This document shows positions 20,471-30,346 of a DNA stretch of 64,000 nt, one piece after another; the first letter of the stretch is position 1; every line of letters begins with the position of its first letter. Under the pieces are notes generated by a model that saw only the letters and a list, made by a program, of their open reading frames with translations, searched no databases and was not told where the DNA came from. A program made the position numbers and the translations under genes. This stretch comes from Trametes villosa. Lineage: Eukaryota > Basidiomycota > Agaricomycetes > Polyporales > Polyporaceae. The stretch covers positions 310,001 to 374,000 of the forward strand of contig PUDQ02000049.1 in NCBI GenBank assembly GCA_002964805.2, read 5' to 3'.

Positions 20471-23308
20471 ATGTCTAGCCTTGCGCCCCCCAGTCCTAGC
20501 GTCTCCCCTGCCCCAGGCGGCAATGCCGGCGGCAGGTCCCCCAACTTCCGCGCCTCCATGGGCCCCTCGGCGCGTCCGCTGGGCTCCCAGGGCGGACTCC
20601 CTCCCGCGTCCCCCCGCCCAGGTGCACAAAACGGCGGCGCGAGACCTACCAGTGAGCTGTTGGGCAGCGCCGGCATGTTCCAGACCCCGGAGGGTGAGTG
20701 CAACCATCTACCCCTGCAAATTGGTGCCCGAGGTTCTTAGCCGCCCGCAGCCGAAGCCATCGACCAGTGGTTCGAGACTTTCCAAAATTACGAGGCGACG
20801 CTGGTACGTGAGCCATTACACTACCTCGGAGGCAGATTTTCACCGTCCAACAGGAAGAAATGGCTGCTGCCTCTCTTGACGTCAATTTCAAGGAAGAACT
20901 CAGTGCCATCGAGCAATGTAAGTGGTAACTCTTGATTGGTCTGAAGCCGGAATCCCTTGCTCGTCAGAGCAAAACTGTCAACTCTCATTCGAGGTGCATC
21001 AAACTCTGCACCGCGCCAAAATAGAGTCGACGAGCAAGGATCAGCGCCGGGCTTCAGCAGGCGCACTTCGAGTTCTCGAGCGCAGATACTGGCTGTGACT
21101 GTCTGTCGTCCGCCCGGGCGTGATAGTTATGCAGAACTCTGCGCTCGTTAGAGACGTGCTCGACTTGATTGGACCCTGCTTGAACCATGTAATGGGGTTC
21201 ATGGAACCACCCAAGGTCTGACCAGGGGTCACGGTGAACACGTAAGACCGTTATCCTGTCCAGCCAGGGAGGAGCGAGCGATCGTGGGTCATGGGATACA
21301 GCCGGGACGCCATGACCGTAAGGTCTGTCGCGCTCAAATGTCGGCCCGTTGACCCCGTTCGTTTGGTGTCTGACTTCAGCCTGGTCAACGAGTCAAGCTC
21401 GAACTTGCGCACGTTTCAGATGCTCGTCAGTCCTGGGTTTGACCCCGGTCAGATCATAGCGGTCTGACCGGGAACATGGCCAGCGCTCGAGAGAGCGGAG
21501 ATTTGCGGTCAGAGTGCGCGCAGAGAGTTACTGTGGCTACGGAGCACGACGCGTGCTAAGGGCCGTTGCATCGCGTCTCGCCGTGCCTCAACGGTACTCC
21601 CTGCGAGCTCTGCTGAACTTTCGGTTACACGACAATCATTGAATGCTTTACACTGAGAATCGCTGCTAACATTTACCTCCAGGGTTCAAGGTTCTCTCCG
21701 AAGCCGAGCGCACAGCCGCTCTTTATAGCCTTTTGCAACACTCTACGCAGGTCCAGATCCGCTTCTTCATCACCGTCCTTCAGCAGATGGCCCGGTCCGA
21801 CCCCATGACCGCGCTGCTGTCCCCGGCTGTTGGAGGTGCGTAGCAAACACTGGCATACAGCTCGCAGCATGCTCATGGCTGGCGCGTCAGGCTCTATGCA
21901 GAGCCAGATGGAGGCCAAGTTGGCCCAGATGAACCTGAAGTCCCCGGGCTTCAAGTCGAACCTGCCCGGCTCCCCGACGACCCGCAACTTCTCCGGCTCC
22001 TCCTTCCTGTCGCCTGATTCTGCGGCCAACAACGTCAGCAACGCTGGTGGCCACGATCCCGCCTCCACCCTTGCTCAGCAGCGCGCCAAGCTGAAGGCGA
22101 GCAACGCCGCTCACCGGATCTCCGCGCCCGCGCTTTCCTCTGCCGTGGGTGACCGGAACACCTGGGGCTCTGGCTCCAACCAGCTTGGCCAGGTCGACGA
22201 GCGCTCGGGCTCTCCGGCGCAGGAGATTACCATCCCGTCGAACGGTGCTTCGCGCCCCAAGAGCACCGACTTCTCCGGTCTCGCCAACGCTCTCAAGTCG
22301 CCGCGAGGCGATGAGGGCGACCAGCTGTCGCCGATGCCCGGAGGCAGCTGGGCGAGCATGGTCAACACGCCGCTCATCCCGATCTTCAAGGACACGCGCA
22401 ACCCCGGCCAGAGCCTCGACGCAGCTGCGCAGAAGCTCAACGACTGGACCTCGACGGGCGGCGGCGCGGTCCCGCTCATCTCGGACCCGCCGAAGAAGTT
22501 CAACCGCCTCTCGAAGGGAGCCCCCAACGAGCACGACGACGGCAACCAGGCGCACAACGGCGGGAACCAGCGCAACGTCTCCGGCGGGATGCGGAACGTC
22601 AGCGGCAACAGCCTCAATGCGTTTGGCGGACAGGCGGGCTGGGGTGGAGCGCGCAGCCCCGCTCTCTCGAACACGTCCGGCCGGTTTAGCGACGACGGCA
22701 GCATGAACGGTCTCGGCATGGCCGGCTTCGGCATGGGCATGGGCAACCCTGGTCTCGCCGGTCTCCCGGGCACGGGCGGGTTCAACATGGCGGCGCTCGC
22801 GGCGGCCGGTATGGCGCCCGTGAGTCCGTTCAACAACATGTTCAACGTCAACAACCTCGCGGCGATGGGCGTCACTCCGGAGCAGATGCTTGCGATGCAG
22901 ATGGCGGCGGCGGGTCAGCTTGGGCAGCTCGGGCAGCCCGGTCTCGGCGCGTTCGGGATGGGTCTCGGCGGCCAGGGGCAGATGCGTGGACAGCGGGGCG
23001 GAATGAGCAACCGCGGCGGCAACACGAAGTCACCTGGGCAGCGGGAGAAGAAGGACGATGAGGACGTCGACCCGAAGCTCCTCGAGGACATCCCGGCCTG
23101 GCTGCGGAGCCTCCGCCTGCACAAGTACACCCCCAACTTCGAGAATGTCAACTGGCGCGACATGGTGATGATGGACGAGGCCGCGCTGGAGGCGAAGGGC
23201 GTCGCAGCCCTGGGGGCGCGCAGGAAGATGCTGAAGACGTTCGAGGTCGTCCGCAAGAAGATGGGCATGGACAGCCCCTCGGGCACGCCCGCCCAGCTCT
23301 CCTCCTAA
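20471..23308 (+). CDS. VTS1: Vts1/Smaug-type SAM-domain RNA-binding protein
   Basis: Post-transcriptional regulator that binds stem-loops (Smaug recognition elements) and brings in the Ccr4-Not deadenylase. Exons 20471-20693, 20751-20803, 20854-20917, 21683-21835 and 21891-23308 give 636 residues. After a Pro/Ser/Gly-rich start comes [16 protein letters not shown] and the helical [21 protein letters not shown] block known from fungal Vts1. A long Gly/Asn/Met-rich disordered centre follows. The SAM domain (about 562-625) is unmistakable: [36 protein letters not shown] and [19 protein letters not shown], with the basic ALGARRK patch that contacts the RNA loop. The third intron, 20918-21682, is 765 nt, over ten times the local norm, and contains inverted repeats. 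Confidence 0.95.
21444..21472. repeat. Perfect 10-bp inverted repeat inside the long VTS1 intron
   Basis: CCCGGTCAGA at 21444-21453 and TCTGACCGGG at 21463-21472 form a stem with a 9-nt loop. Other GGTC/GACC-rich segments surround it (for example near 21217 and 21350). It may be a trace of a small inserted element. Confidence 0.7.
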
Positions 23309-23768
23309 ACACTCCGTGGTCCGCCCCGTCGCTGCTATCTCGAGGCCACCATGCTGGATGCGGCGCAGGGCGCATGTACGGATATACACCATGGCCCCAG
23401 GGGCCGCAAAGTTTTTCTCCCGCTCTGGTTTTGACATATTATTACTCTCCTGAGGCGCATACATACCGCTTCACTATACCACGGCGCTGTCTCCCCACCT
23501 CCCTCCCCGTACGATTGATTGAATGGCGTGTTCCCGCAATGGTCGAGAGTGAACATGGTGTTCTGGATCGCGTGTACGCCTAGCTAGCTGTAATCTCATG
23601 TACATAGGTCCGCATCACTCTATTTATGCCCGAACTCATCTCATTAAGGAGCCGGCGTGCGAGTGCGTGTCTCCGTAGGGTCTTCGGGCGGTAGGTATTT
23701 TGTTGAGATTGCGCTGACGAGGTATTGGACAACGTTGAACAACTAAATAGTAGGATGAAAGGGGAGAT
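23309..23768. other. VTS1 3' region
   Basis: 3' UTR and intergenic space before the left arm of the inverted duplication. No gene seen. Confidence 0.45.
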
Positions 23769-25320
23769 ATCGTTGCGCGGAGGCCTCAGTTAGAGAAGCC
23801 ATGGCGATTCCTGTCCGCCCATCGAAAGTTCCACCTCCTGCGGGACGAACCGCTTGAATTCAGGCTGACACGCGACGTCAATGCATGAGTAACTATACTG
23901 TGCTATCCAGAAACGGGAGAACGTCCATGCTTACATTCTGCCTCGTCCCGCACAGATGCAGAGTGCCCTTCTTATGCGTCTTCGGGAACGCCCCCGCCAG
24001 TTCCGCCCACCACCACTTCGGCTCAAACACCCAGGGCGCGTGGCCGCCATGTACGACGACAGTACGCAGCGCAGGGAAAGAGGGACCGCTCAAGCCGCTA
24101 TCGAGTCCGCGGCCAATGGCCTCCACGTGTTCGTGCGTTCTGGCTGGCAAGGCGATCGGGTCGCGTTCGGTGGAGAAGCGCATCGTGAAGTGCTGTAGTG
24201 TTGTGCTCCTGCTGTTGGCGAGCGCCGCGGCCATCTTCCCGTTCTCCTCTGGGCTGTCCTCCGACCCGAGCTTCCAGTTCATGCGGAGGATGCGCAGAGC
24301 CGTAAACGGGGACGAGGAACATCCTAGCTCTGTAAAATGTGTCTGATCAGGGGAGTTTGCGGCGTCATTTGCGCTGTAATACATACGTTGTACGTAGGTC
24401 CCAAACTCGCGGGCATCTGTGCTCAGCTCGACGAGGGTCCGACTGGCTGCAGCCAACAAAGCCGCCGTTCCGGGGGCTAGCAGTAGTGTGTCCTGAGCCT
24501 CCACTGTCAGTATAGGCGGTCATGGGGATGGGGTTGACATACATACTGGCCTGTCGTTGGCACCTTCCCACTGGAGATGCGAGATGCTGCAAGCGCCATC
24601 GTAATGGGGAGGGAATCGGTAGGAACCTGGGCTTTGCCATCGGACGTGGCTGCACTTCACGAAGCGTAGGTTGGCCAAGATGTGGAGCATCCTCCCGAGC
24701 TCCCCGAAGCGAGAGAACTGGACATGATACAGCTCGAGTGTCGTAATGGACCTGAGTCGAGTAAGCGAGGCGAAGAAGGCCCGATGGAGGATCAGAGGTG
24801 CTGCATTCCGGTTCACCGCGGACACCCGCAAGGTGCGTAGCGTAGGCACCTTGCCCGAGAGCAAGATCGGAAGGATTTCGACCGCCTCCCTTGTTATAAA
24901 ATGGTCCCCGGCGGGCCGCTTGGACATGGACACCTTGATCTCGCGAACAAGCTCGCGCAGATGGGGAGAGGCTTCGAGAACCTGGACCAGCCGGTGAATC
25001 TGCTCCGCTCCGACGGGGGCGACAATCACGGATCGGAACAGGTTGAGTTGGCTTCTCGGGACCCACGCCTTGCAGGTGAGGGCGCAATTTTGCAGAGTAC
25101 GCTGCGGTCGCCAGGATCCTCCCACCGCGTCGATGATTTCCTCGTATACCTCCGTCGGGAAAACAGATGAGGTGGTATTATCGGTCATAACGGTGTTGCG
25201 TATGGGTTGGTATGTTGCAGGTCATCCTCCAAGCCGACAAGAAAGGGCTGTAGAGAACCTAGGAGGTGTGGTGGTGGAGGCTGCGATAGTTTTGCGCACT
25301 CGCTGTGGTTGTCAAGCGGG
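23769..25320. repeat. Left arm of a ~1.5 kb inverted duplication
   Basis: This segment is repeated in opposite orientation at about 27040-28583. Homology runs from the motif just past the F-box gene stop (ATCGTTG at 23769) through the whole gene to the upstream region, where CGCAAAACTATCGCAG corresponds to CGCAGAACTATCGCAG in the other arm. The arms differ by many scattered substitutions and a few small indels, so the duplication is not recent. Arm ends were judged by eye. Confidence 0.85.
23790..25188 (-). CDS. F-box-like protein, intact copy of an inverted pair
   Basis: Likely substrate receptor of an SCF ubiquitin ligase; substrate unknown. It starts MTDNTTSSVFPTEVYEEIID, and the F-box-like helices are PTEVYEEIIDAVGG, TLQNCALTCKAWVPRSQ and LFRSVIV. 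The rest is a leucine-rich, LRR-like region (for example LRSITTLELYHVQFSRFGEL and SPFTALRILRMNWKLG). Exon 1 is 24547-25188; the next intron, 24499-24546, is 48 nt with a good GAG acceptor; another intron follows GTYVQ; and the last joins GTRQN to PEFKRFVPQEVELSM, with the stop at 23790. Its paralogue at 27169 is oriented the other way and shares exon structure and upstream sequence. Such F-box/LRR families expand strongly in Agaricomycetes. Confidence 0.85.
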
Positions 25321-25976
25321 CACGGAAATTAGAGCGTATTCGCAAGCGGTTATAACCGCCCCGCCGCGGTTTACAACGAGCGGAGCATAAGTTTCGGCGC
25401 TAATAGTTCGAGCTGCAAGTTTCGGCGCATGAATACTACCTACCAGATCTCTCAGTCGCGCTACATACCGCTGATCATGTTTATTTGAACTGAAAAGCGG
25501 GGTAGATGATTAAATCAACCGTGGCTGTCGGCCTATGGAGGTCAAGCGAAATGACGACCATGGGTGCGTGCAGTGAGCGCAGGTTATGTCTGCGAGCGCT
25601 TGCAGCTGGATAGGCGCTCACACTGGTGAGTTGAGAATGCGCTCCAACGAAGTCCTCCGCGACGATCTGATGGGGTGCCTCGCATACCTGGTGGAAAGCC
25701 ATCGCCCAGCCGGAAATATCTGACAGGAACGGGTGAAGTTAGAGGGGGTTTTGTAGGCTGGGCATCGGGACCTCGAGGGGGCGCACCGGACGGCGACCAT
25801 GCAATGCAGCGTGATTAATATTGAATGGGCCGGTCCCTATTACCAGAGCTGGCTTTGAGATGATAGGAGCACTCATGTGAATTAGTCAAGTATATTACTA
25901 CATCTAAGCGAAGAGTCCCTGCAGCTCGGTAAGTACAGCTCATATACACTGGAGCAGAAGAACACTCACCATAACC
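25321..25976. other. Intergenic between left arm and uL5m gene
   Basis: Unique spacer sequence next to the inverted duplication. No gene was recognised. Confidence 0.4.
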
Positions 25977-26876
25977 CTATGAGCGAGCGAAGGGGATCTG
26001 GAACCCTGACAGCAGCGCCCGCGCGCGGTTTTGTGCCCCCACGCCCTTCGCGTTCGTGATGCAGTGAATGTGCATACCGAACGTTGCCGGGTACGCGTCG
26101 AAGTTGACCTCGATCTGCGGGAACAGACCCAATGCGGCCGGGGGGAGACCGAACGACACCACCCCCGACGCAGAGCTCATCTTGTCGAGCCGGTTCGAAG
26201 GGCCTTCCATGACGACGCCCTGGAAGTCGCGCAGGCGGGGAAGGACGAACTCGACGAGCACGCTGAGGAAGTCGTACATCTGCGGGCCCTTGAGGTCGAC
26301 CTTGACACCGACGGGGATCCCCGGCCGCACCCAGCCCTGCAAGTTCTTCCTGCCCTTCACCAGCTGCACGCCCTCCGCCGTGTGCTGCCCGCCCGCCTTC
26401 TCGTTCGCGCCCGAGATCGCGCGGAGGGCCATGATGGGCCCGAGCAGGTTGACGCGGCTCGCGGTCGCGGTCTTGATCATCGCGTGTATCTGGATGCGCT
26501 CGAGCTGGATGACGTTGTCCGGCGCGGACGGCGGAGGGGGCTGCTTCGGCCAGCGGTTGCCGCCGAGGGGAGGGTTGTACCGATGCTTCGTGTACGGGTC
26601 GTTCGGGTCGAAAGCGAGACGCACCGGGCGGGGTGGTGGGCGGGCGGTGGGCTCGTGCACGTACGTCATGTACATCAGGTCGTCCTGCAGCGTGTTGTGG
26701 TAGTGGTCTGCGAGGCGAGACCGGTGGGTGTCGCGGACGATGACATTGACGTGGGGGATGGGGACGCCCTTCTCGTCGCGCGGCAGCGGCTTGAGGGTTG
26801 GTGCTGCTTTTGTTCGGCGCACGCTGCGACCCGCGGTCGCCGCCAGACGGGGAGCTCGTGCTGCTTGTGCGCTCAT
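25977..26876 (-). CDS. MRPL7: Mitochondrial large-subunit ribosomal protein uL5m
   Basis: Structural protein of the mitochondrial 54S/39S subunit, near the central protuberance. It is an intronless frame of 299 residues with an Arg/Ala-rich N-terminus (MSAQAARAPRLAATAGRSVRRT), as expected for a matrix presequence. The L5 core is visible: IQIHAMIKTATASRVNLLGPI, the GVQLVKGRKNLQGWVRPGIPVG segment, LVEFVLPRLRDFQGVVMEGPS and LFPQIEVNFDAYPATFGMHI, followed by an ITNAKGVGAQNRARALLSGF end that matches the fungal Mrpl7 C-terminus. The gene sits alone between the two arms of the inverted duplication, so its flanks were reshaped on both sides while the gene stayed intact. Confidence 0.9.
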   Translation of the reverse strand: MSAQAARAPRLAATAGRSVRRTKAAPTLKPLPRDEKGVPIPHVNVIVRDTHRSRLADHYHNTLQDDLMYMTYVHEPTARPPPRPVRLAFDPNDPYTKHRYNPPLGGNRWPKQPPPPSAPDNVIQLERIQIHAMIKTATASRVNLLGPIMALRAISGANEKAGGQHTAEGVQLVKGRKNLQGWVRPGIPVGVKVDLKGPQMYDFLSVLVEFVLPRLRDFQGVVMEGPSNRLDKMSSASGVVSFGLPPAALGLFPQIEVNFDAYPATFGMHIHCITNAKGVGAQNRARALLSGFQIPFARS

Positions 26877-27039
26877 CTGGCTGACGCGGTCAGGCTGGGT
26901 GAAAGCGCGAGATATGTCAGAGAACGTACGGTGGGGGACGGTGGTGGCAGCGTAGGTCAGGAAATAATTGAGCGCCCAAGACGCTGGCTCGCGCGAGCAG
27001 GACCCCGGCCACTGTGCTTCACGTATTCTTACAGGTCCT

Positions 27040-28583
27040 CGCTTGACCGCAACGAGTGCGCAGAACTATCGCAGTCTCCACCATCGCAACCCGGCCTGGT
27101 TCCTTACGGCCCTTTCCAGCCGACTTGGAGGTTGACCTACAATAGACAAACACCCACCTAAGACCGCTATGACCGATAATATCACACCATCCGTTTTCCC
27201 GACGGAGGTATTCGAGGAGATCATCGATGCGGTGGGAGGATCTCGGCGACCCCAGCGTACTCTACAGAACTGCGCCCTCACCTGCAAATTGTGGGTTCCG
27301 AGAAGTCAACTCAACCTGTTCCGATCTGTTATTGTCGCCCCCGTCGGAGCGGAGCAGATTCACCGGCTGGTCCAGGTCCTTGATGGTTCTCCCCACCTAC
27401 GCGAGCTCGTGCGCGAGATCAAGGTGTCTATGTCGAAACGGCCCGGCGGGGAGCAGTTTACGACGCGGGAGGCGGTTGAGATCCTTCCGATCCTGGTCTC
27501 GGGCAAGGTGCCTACGCTACGCGCCCTGAGTGTGTCCGCGGTGAACCCGAATGCCGCACCTCTGATCCTCCATCGCGCCTTCTTCACCTCGCTCACTCGA
27601 CTCAGGTCCATTACGACACTCAAGCTGTATGATGTTCGGTTTTCCAGCTTCGGGGAGCTCGGGAGGATGCTCCACATCTTGGTCAACTTGCGCTCCGTGA
27701 AGTGCAGCCACGTCCGATGGCAAAGCCCGGGATCCTACCGATTCCCTCCTGATTACGATGGTAGTTGCAACACCACCCATCTACGGTGGGAAGGTGCCAA
27801 CGACAGACCAGTATGTGCTTCAACCCCATCCTCATGACTGCGTATACTGACGGTAGAAGCTCAGGACACGCTACTGCTAGCTCCCGGAACAGCTGCTTTG
27901 TTGACAGCAGCTAGCAGGACTCTCGTTAAGCTCAGCATAGATGTCCGCGAATTTGGGACATACGTACAACGTATGTATCACAACCCAAAGTGCACCGCAG
28001 CCTCCCGTAACCAGATATATGTTGCAGGGTTATGTTGCTCTACGTCACCGTTCACGGCTCTGCGCATCCTCCGCGTGAACTGGAAGCTCGGGTCGGAGGA
28101 CACCCCCGAGGAGAACGGCGAGATGGCCGCAGCGCTCGCGAACAGTGGGAGCCCTACACTGCAGCACTTCACGATGCGGTTCTCCGCCGAGCGCGACGCA
28201 ATCGCCTTGTCAGGCGGAACGCACGAGCATGTCGAGGCCATCGGCCGCGGGCTTGATGGCGGCCTGAGCGGTCCCTCCTTTCCTGCGCTGAGGACTATCG
28301 TCGTGCATGGTGGATACACTCCCTGGTTGTTCGAGCCGACTTGGTGGTGGGCGGAGCTGGCAGAGGCGTTCCCGAAGACGCATAAGAAGGGGACGTTGCA
28401 TTTGTGCGGAACGAGGCGGAATGTAAGCAGAGATTTTCTCTCGTTTATGGAGAGCACAGTTAATTATGCGTTGATGTCACGTTTTAGCCTGAATTCAGGC
28501 GCCTCGTCCCGCAAGAGGTGGAATTTTCGATGGACGGACAGGAATCGCTATGGCTTTTCTAACTGAGGCCTCCGTTCAACGAT
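27040..28583. repeat. Right arm of a ~1.5 kb inverted duplication
   Basis: Mirror image of 23769-25320, with the same F-box gene, its upstream ~130 nt and a few nucleotides past its stop (ending CAACGAT at 28583). Together with the left arm it could form a long hairpin with a ~1.7 kb loop containing the uL5m gene. Confidence 0.85.
27169..28562 (+). CDS. F-box-like protein, second copy with altered splice acceptor
   Basis: Paralogue of the gene at 23790-25188. It starts MTDNITPSVFPTEVFEEIID and keeps the F-box helices and LRR-like body, ending PEFRRLVPQEVEFSM. Exon 1 reaches 27810 at a GTATGT donor. The aligned end of the first intron reads GAA at 27856-27858, where the other copy has GAG, so the expected AG is gone. 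Using the AG at 27858-27859 drops one base and leads quickly to a stop. A frame-keeping solution exists only with the weaker donor GTGCTT at 27815, which adds four nucleotides and pairs with exon 2 from 27860. Downstream introns look normal and the frames stay open, so either the shifted pair is used or this copy is a young pseudogene. Confidence 0.7.
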
Positions 28584-28792
28584 CCTCTTTTAGTAACGTT
28601 CGCGTAATTGAAGTCATCTCCCAGAGTGTATTCGTGGGAACCCTTAATGCACTGCCACCTTCAGGTGCGCATGTCGCTTCTCTGAATCCCTGGGCCTCAG
28701 CTTCCTGCTCGCCATCAGTCTACCCCGGATCGGCACGCTCCTGGCCGCGCGAAAGCTGCGAGGTTGACTAGCTACTGAACCTGCATAGCACC

Positions 28793-30346
28793 ATGGTATC
28801 AGTTCCCCCTCAACGACCGTTACTGTTCGCCGGCCAACGCACGGAGAGTGCTTTTGAGCAGATACCGATCGTGTAAACATCGCTAATTCCTAAACACCAC
28901 TTTCTGACTACTCGTAGTGTGCTGATCTTCAATCTGTTGCTACGACAGAAACCTTGCAAAGGCTCGTAGCGCGGATTCAACAACTCGAAGAGCTCTCGCA
29001 GACGAGATACGGGATGCCTGCGTCAACGTCGGGTTCTTCTATGGTAGTTCTCGTATCTTGCTGTAAGATAACATCGATTGACCGCGTGCTCTCAGTGAAA
29101 GACCACGGCATTCCCGAAGATGTCATCTCTACGACTGTGGATGCAGCGAAACAGTTTTTCGCTTTGCCCGCCGAGGCGAAGACAGCCCTTGACATCCACA
29201 AGAGCGCTAACTTCAAGGGATACACAGCTCTCCTTGGCGAGAACACGAATCCGGAAAACAGGGGAGATCTACATGAAGGGTTCGACCTCGGCTGGGAGGA
29301 TCTTGAGGGCAGGAGCCGCGCAGACGACGGAACCATCCAGGGAGATAACGTTTGGCCGAATGGTCTACCTGGATTCAGAGAAGCCGTTTTGAAGTACTAG
29401 TGGGTCAGAGTATATTTGCGATTGAGCGACACACGCTGACATTAACGCCACTTCAGCCACGCCGCCGTCGCACTGGGGAAAGTACTATTCCCACTGTTCG
29501 CTCTTGCTCTCGACTTGGACGAGGACTTCTTCGAGGATAAGGTCAGCTCCTGTCATCCCCGCCTTATATCACAGCATCCTTGTCGCGCGGACTTAACGGC
29601 GGTTCAATTGTGTTTAGACAACGAAACCCGCAGCCATTATGCGCCTCCTGTACTACCCGCCTCAAACAGGGGAAGTCGATGGCCGGATTGAGGGCATAGG
29701 CGCACATACCGAGTATGTCCGCTCGTGCCTGGCGATCGCAGCCATATCTGACATCGCCGCTTGAAGCTATGAAGTAGGAACAGTCCGATGAAGACGCGCG
29801 ATCGAGTTGCTGAAGCTTCGCGGGACAGTGCTTCACGATCCTCTGGCAAGATCGGGTGCCCGCGCTCCAGGTCCTCAATAACAATGGGCAGTGGATCGAC
29901 GCCGTGCCCATCCCTGGCACCCTAGTCGTGAAGTAAGGGTCACTCTCTTCGTGGCGTTGAGATCTTCTGATCCCTTGCAGCCTCGGGGACCAGTTCGCCA
30001 GGTGGACAAGTAGGTAGTACCCCGATCTGCGCCTCCTTGACTGACAATAGCGCATATAGACGACGTATTCAAATCCACCGTTCACAGAGCCGTCAATCGC
30101 TCTGGCATCGAGCGGTACTCGATACCGCTCTTCTTTGGTGTAGACTACGACGTGAAGCTGGAGGCAAGCCATCATTTCCCCTTCCTTTTACCCCTCTCTT
30201 GCTGCTCCTGATCGCCGATGCCCCTCCAGGCGCTCCCGAGCTGCATTTCGGAGGACTTTCCTGCCAAGTACGAGGTCGTTACGGCAGGAGAGTACGTCAA
30301 ATCCAGGCTAGAGGCGACATACGCCCATTCGAAGGCAGACCAATGA
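28793..30346 (+). CDS. 2-oxoglutarate/Fe(II) dioxygenase (IPNS-like) with a 7-nt micro-exon
   Basis: Non-heme iron oxygenase of the isopenicillin-N-synthase/flavonol-synthase type. Ten exons (28793-28872, 28949-29043, 29096-29393, 29457-29541, 29618-29712, 29767-29773, 29829-29932, 29981-30009, 30060-30163, 30230-30346) give 337 residues. The N-terminal DIOX_N part has IRDACVNVGFFYVKDHGIP and QFFALPAEAKTALDIHKS, then GYTALLGENTNPENRGDLHE. The iron triad is H216, D218 and H273 (HTDYECFTILWQD and STVHRAVN); 2OG binding is R283-Y-S285. The 7-nt exon CTATGAA supplies the last base of the D218 codon plus Tyr-Glu. The last intron is GC-AG (GAG|GCAAGC). The product and substrate are unknown; primary metabolism, secondary metabolism and detoxification are all possible. 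Confidence 0.9.

Noticed and set aside
26031..27161. Long plus-strand open frame of 376 codons
   Set aside because: Antisense shadow of the uL5m gene caused by GC-rich codon use; composition is His/Arg/Asp-rich without motifs.
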